DNA from: Nostoc spongiaeforme FACHB-130
GTDB lineage: Bacteria > Cyanobacteriota > Cyanobacteriia > Cyanobacteriales > Nostocaceae
Reading direction: 5' to 3'
NCBI RefSeq assembly: GCF_014698475.1
Contig: NZ_JACJTB010000006.1
Coordinates: forward strand, 122,908 to 186,907
DNA: 64,000 bases
A program made the position numbers and the translations under genes. Each line of letters opens with the position of its first letter. Positions within the stretch are counted from its first letter, which is position 1. This document shows positions 63,506 through 64,000 of the stretch, in pieces. The notes under the pieces are model-generated. The model was given only the letters and a program-made list of their open reading frames with translations. It was not told where the DNA came from and made no database searches.

Positions 63506-63809
63506 GACAGGAGAAGCTACGGTGTACACACAAGTGATAGCTGCAAGGGTTTCAGGCGTTATAGAACCTTTGAATTGTCATTACGAGCGCAGTGATAACG
63601 GAGCGAAGTAACCGCATAATCCCGTAATTTTGGCGATTGCTACTCTTCTCCCAAAGGGAGACGCTACGCGAACGAGAAGGCTTTCGCCTACGTCCTTCCT
63701 CCTCGCCATGACAGGCTTCCAGAGCGATCGCAAAACCGAAAGCTAGGCGATGAAACCAAACGTTAGATAGGATTTCAAGACTTGTGTGTACACCGTAGGA
63801 CAGGAGAAG
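63506..63809. mobile_element. MITE-like element (282 bp) with 19-bp TIRs and 11-bp target duplication
   Basis: CTACGGTGTACACACAAGT (63517-63535) and its exact reverse complement ACTTGTGTGTACACCGTAG (63780-63798) bound a 282-base noncoding interior. GACAGGAGAAG is present immediately outside both ends (63506-63516 and 63799-63809), an 11-bp direct repeat as left by transposition. No transposase frame fits inside, so a full-length relative elsewhere would have to move it. The interior contains other repeat types (TGTCATTACGAGCG near 63577; CTCCCAAAGGGAGACGCTAC near 63649). An 11-bp duplication is in the range of IS4-like families, as an inference only. Confidence 0.85.
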
Positions 63810-63864
63810 GGGAAGATTTCTTATTTTCCTCTGCTTAGATTAATTAAATATCGCTAAAGCAACA

Positions 63865-63898
63865 AAAAGCTCCCTTTCATTTTAGAGGGAGCTTTTTA
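63865..63898 (-). terminator. Intrinsic terminator of the rrn operon (bidirectional in form)
   Basis: AAAAAGCTCCCT (63865-63876) pairs with AGGGAGCTTTTT (63887-63898) around a short AT-rich loop, with A- and T-tracts on both sides so it can act on either strand. On the minus strand it lies about ten bases after the 5S rRNA 3' end. Confidence 0.9.
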
Positions 63899-63907
63899 GG
63901 AAAAAGA

Positions 63908-64000
63908 GACCTGGCGCCGAGCAATTGTGGCAGGAGGCAACCCTCCAACTATCGTAGCCGCAGCAGCGTTTCACCTCTGAGTTCGGGATGTATCAGTGTG
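63908..64000 (-). rRNA. rrf: 5S ribosomal RNA, 3' part (5' end beyond the window)
   Basis: The reverse complement reads ...CATCCCGAACTCAGAGGTGA then AACGCTGCTGCGGC...CGGCGCCAGGTC, the 5S loop B/C region (CCCGAACUC...GUGAAACG) and the 3' strand of helix I. The orientation means the 23S and 16S genes lie to the right of the window. A terminator follows at 63865-63898. The exact 3' end is uncertain by a few bases. Confidence 0.9.

Overview
The window looks like chromosomal DNA of a filamentous, probably heterocyst-forming cyanobacterium of the Nostocales (Nostoc/Anabaena/Calothrix group). The gene order of the ribosomal cluster is the cyanobacterial one (no rpsN between rplE and rpsH, no rpmD between rpsE and rplO, and a tail of truA-rplM-rpsI-rpmE-prfA). 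psaX (photosystem I) and raf1 (Rubisco assembly) are present. The HIP1 octamer GCGATCGC recurs throughout, and many gaps hold heptameric short tandem repeats (STRR) of the kind known from Nostocales. Genus is inference; no 16S sequence is in the window.

Layout. 1-12.9 kb, plus strand: the 3' part of the S10-spc-alpha ribosomal supercluster from the end of rpsQ through rplN-rplX-rplE-rpsH-rplF-rplR-rpsE-rplO-secY-adk-infA-rpmJ-rpsM-rpsK-rpoA-rplQ-truA-rplM-rpsI-rpmE-prfA, closed by a strong intrinsic terminator. 13-20 kb: a hypothetical protein, an Rpn/DUF2887-type nuclease-like gene with a duplicated 3' tail, an ABC-F ATPase, gpmI, secG, a matrixin-like metalloprotease and a PIN toxin/antitoxin pair. 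20-33.7 kb, minus strand: Uma2 nuclease, glycosyltransferase, MFS transporter overlapping recO, deoC, a C5 DNA methyltransferase, a 1874-residue Ser/Thr kinase-ATPase-GAF-histidine kinase and a response regulator. 33.8-41 kb: lipA, psaX, a LivH-type permease, a hybrid histidine kinase, larE, a DUF4864 protein and an SGNH esterase. 41-45 kb, minus strand: a SPPF-type DNA methyltransferase next to a duplicated cassette of an uncharacterised small protein and a DUF6745 protein. 45-60.8 kb: topA, aroQ, a degenerate ADP-ribosylglycohydrolase-like gene, a PgpH-like c-di-AMP phosphodiesterase, Uma2, an OB-fold/nuclease-like fusion, DUF445, menG, a REC-GAF regulator, raf1 and a membrane glycosyltransferase. 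60.9-64 kb: a UvrD-like helicase, a small transposable element with target duplication, a terminator and the 3' end of 5S rRNA of an rrn operon that lies mostly beyond the window on the minus strand.

How it fits together. The first 12.9 kb supplies translation and protein export machinery and RNA polymerase alpha. The rest is a mosaic of housekeeping genes (gpmI, deoC, recO, lipA, topA, aroQ, menG), photosynthesis genes (psaX, raf1) and signal transduction, interspersed with small accessory units: orphan DNA methyltransferases, Uma2/Rpn/PIN nucleases, and the DUF6745 cassette.

Points most worth a second look: the duplicated DUF6745 cassette, whose two large proteins match closely at both ends but diverge in the middle; a short-repeat array translated in frame inside the helicase between motifs II and III; STRR arrays that appear to provide the Shine-Dalgarno sequence for rplF, truA and rplM; a 282-bp element with perfect 19-bp terminal inverted repeats and an 11-bp target duplication next to the rrn operon; and an OB-fold plus PD-(D/E)XK-like protein. 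All readings are from inspection alone; no homology search or statistics were run.
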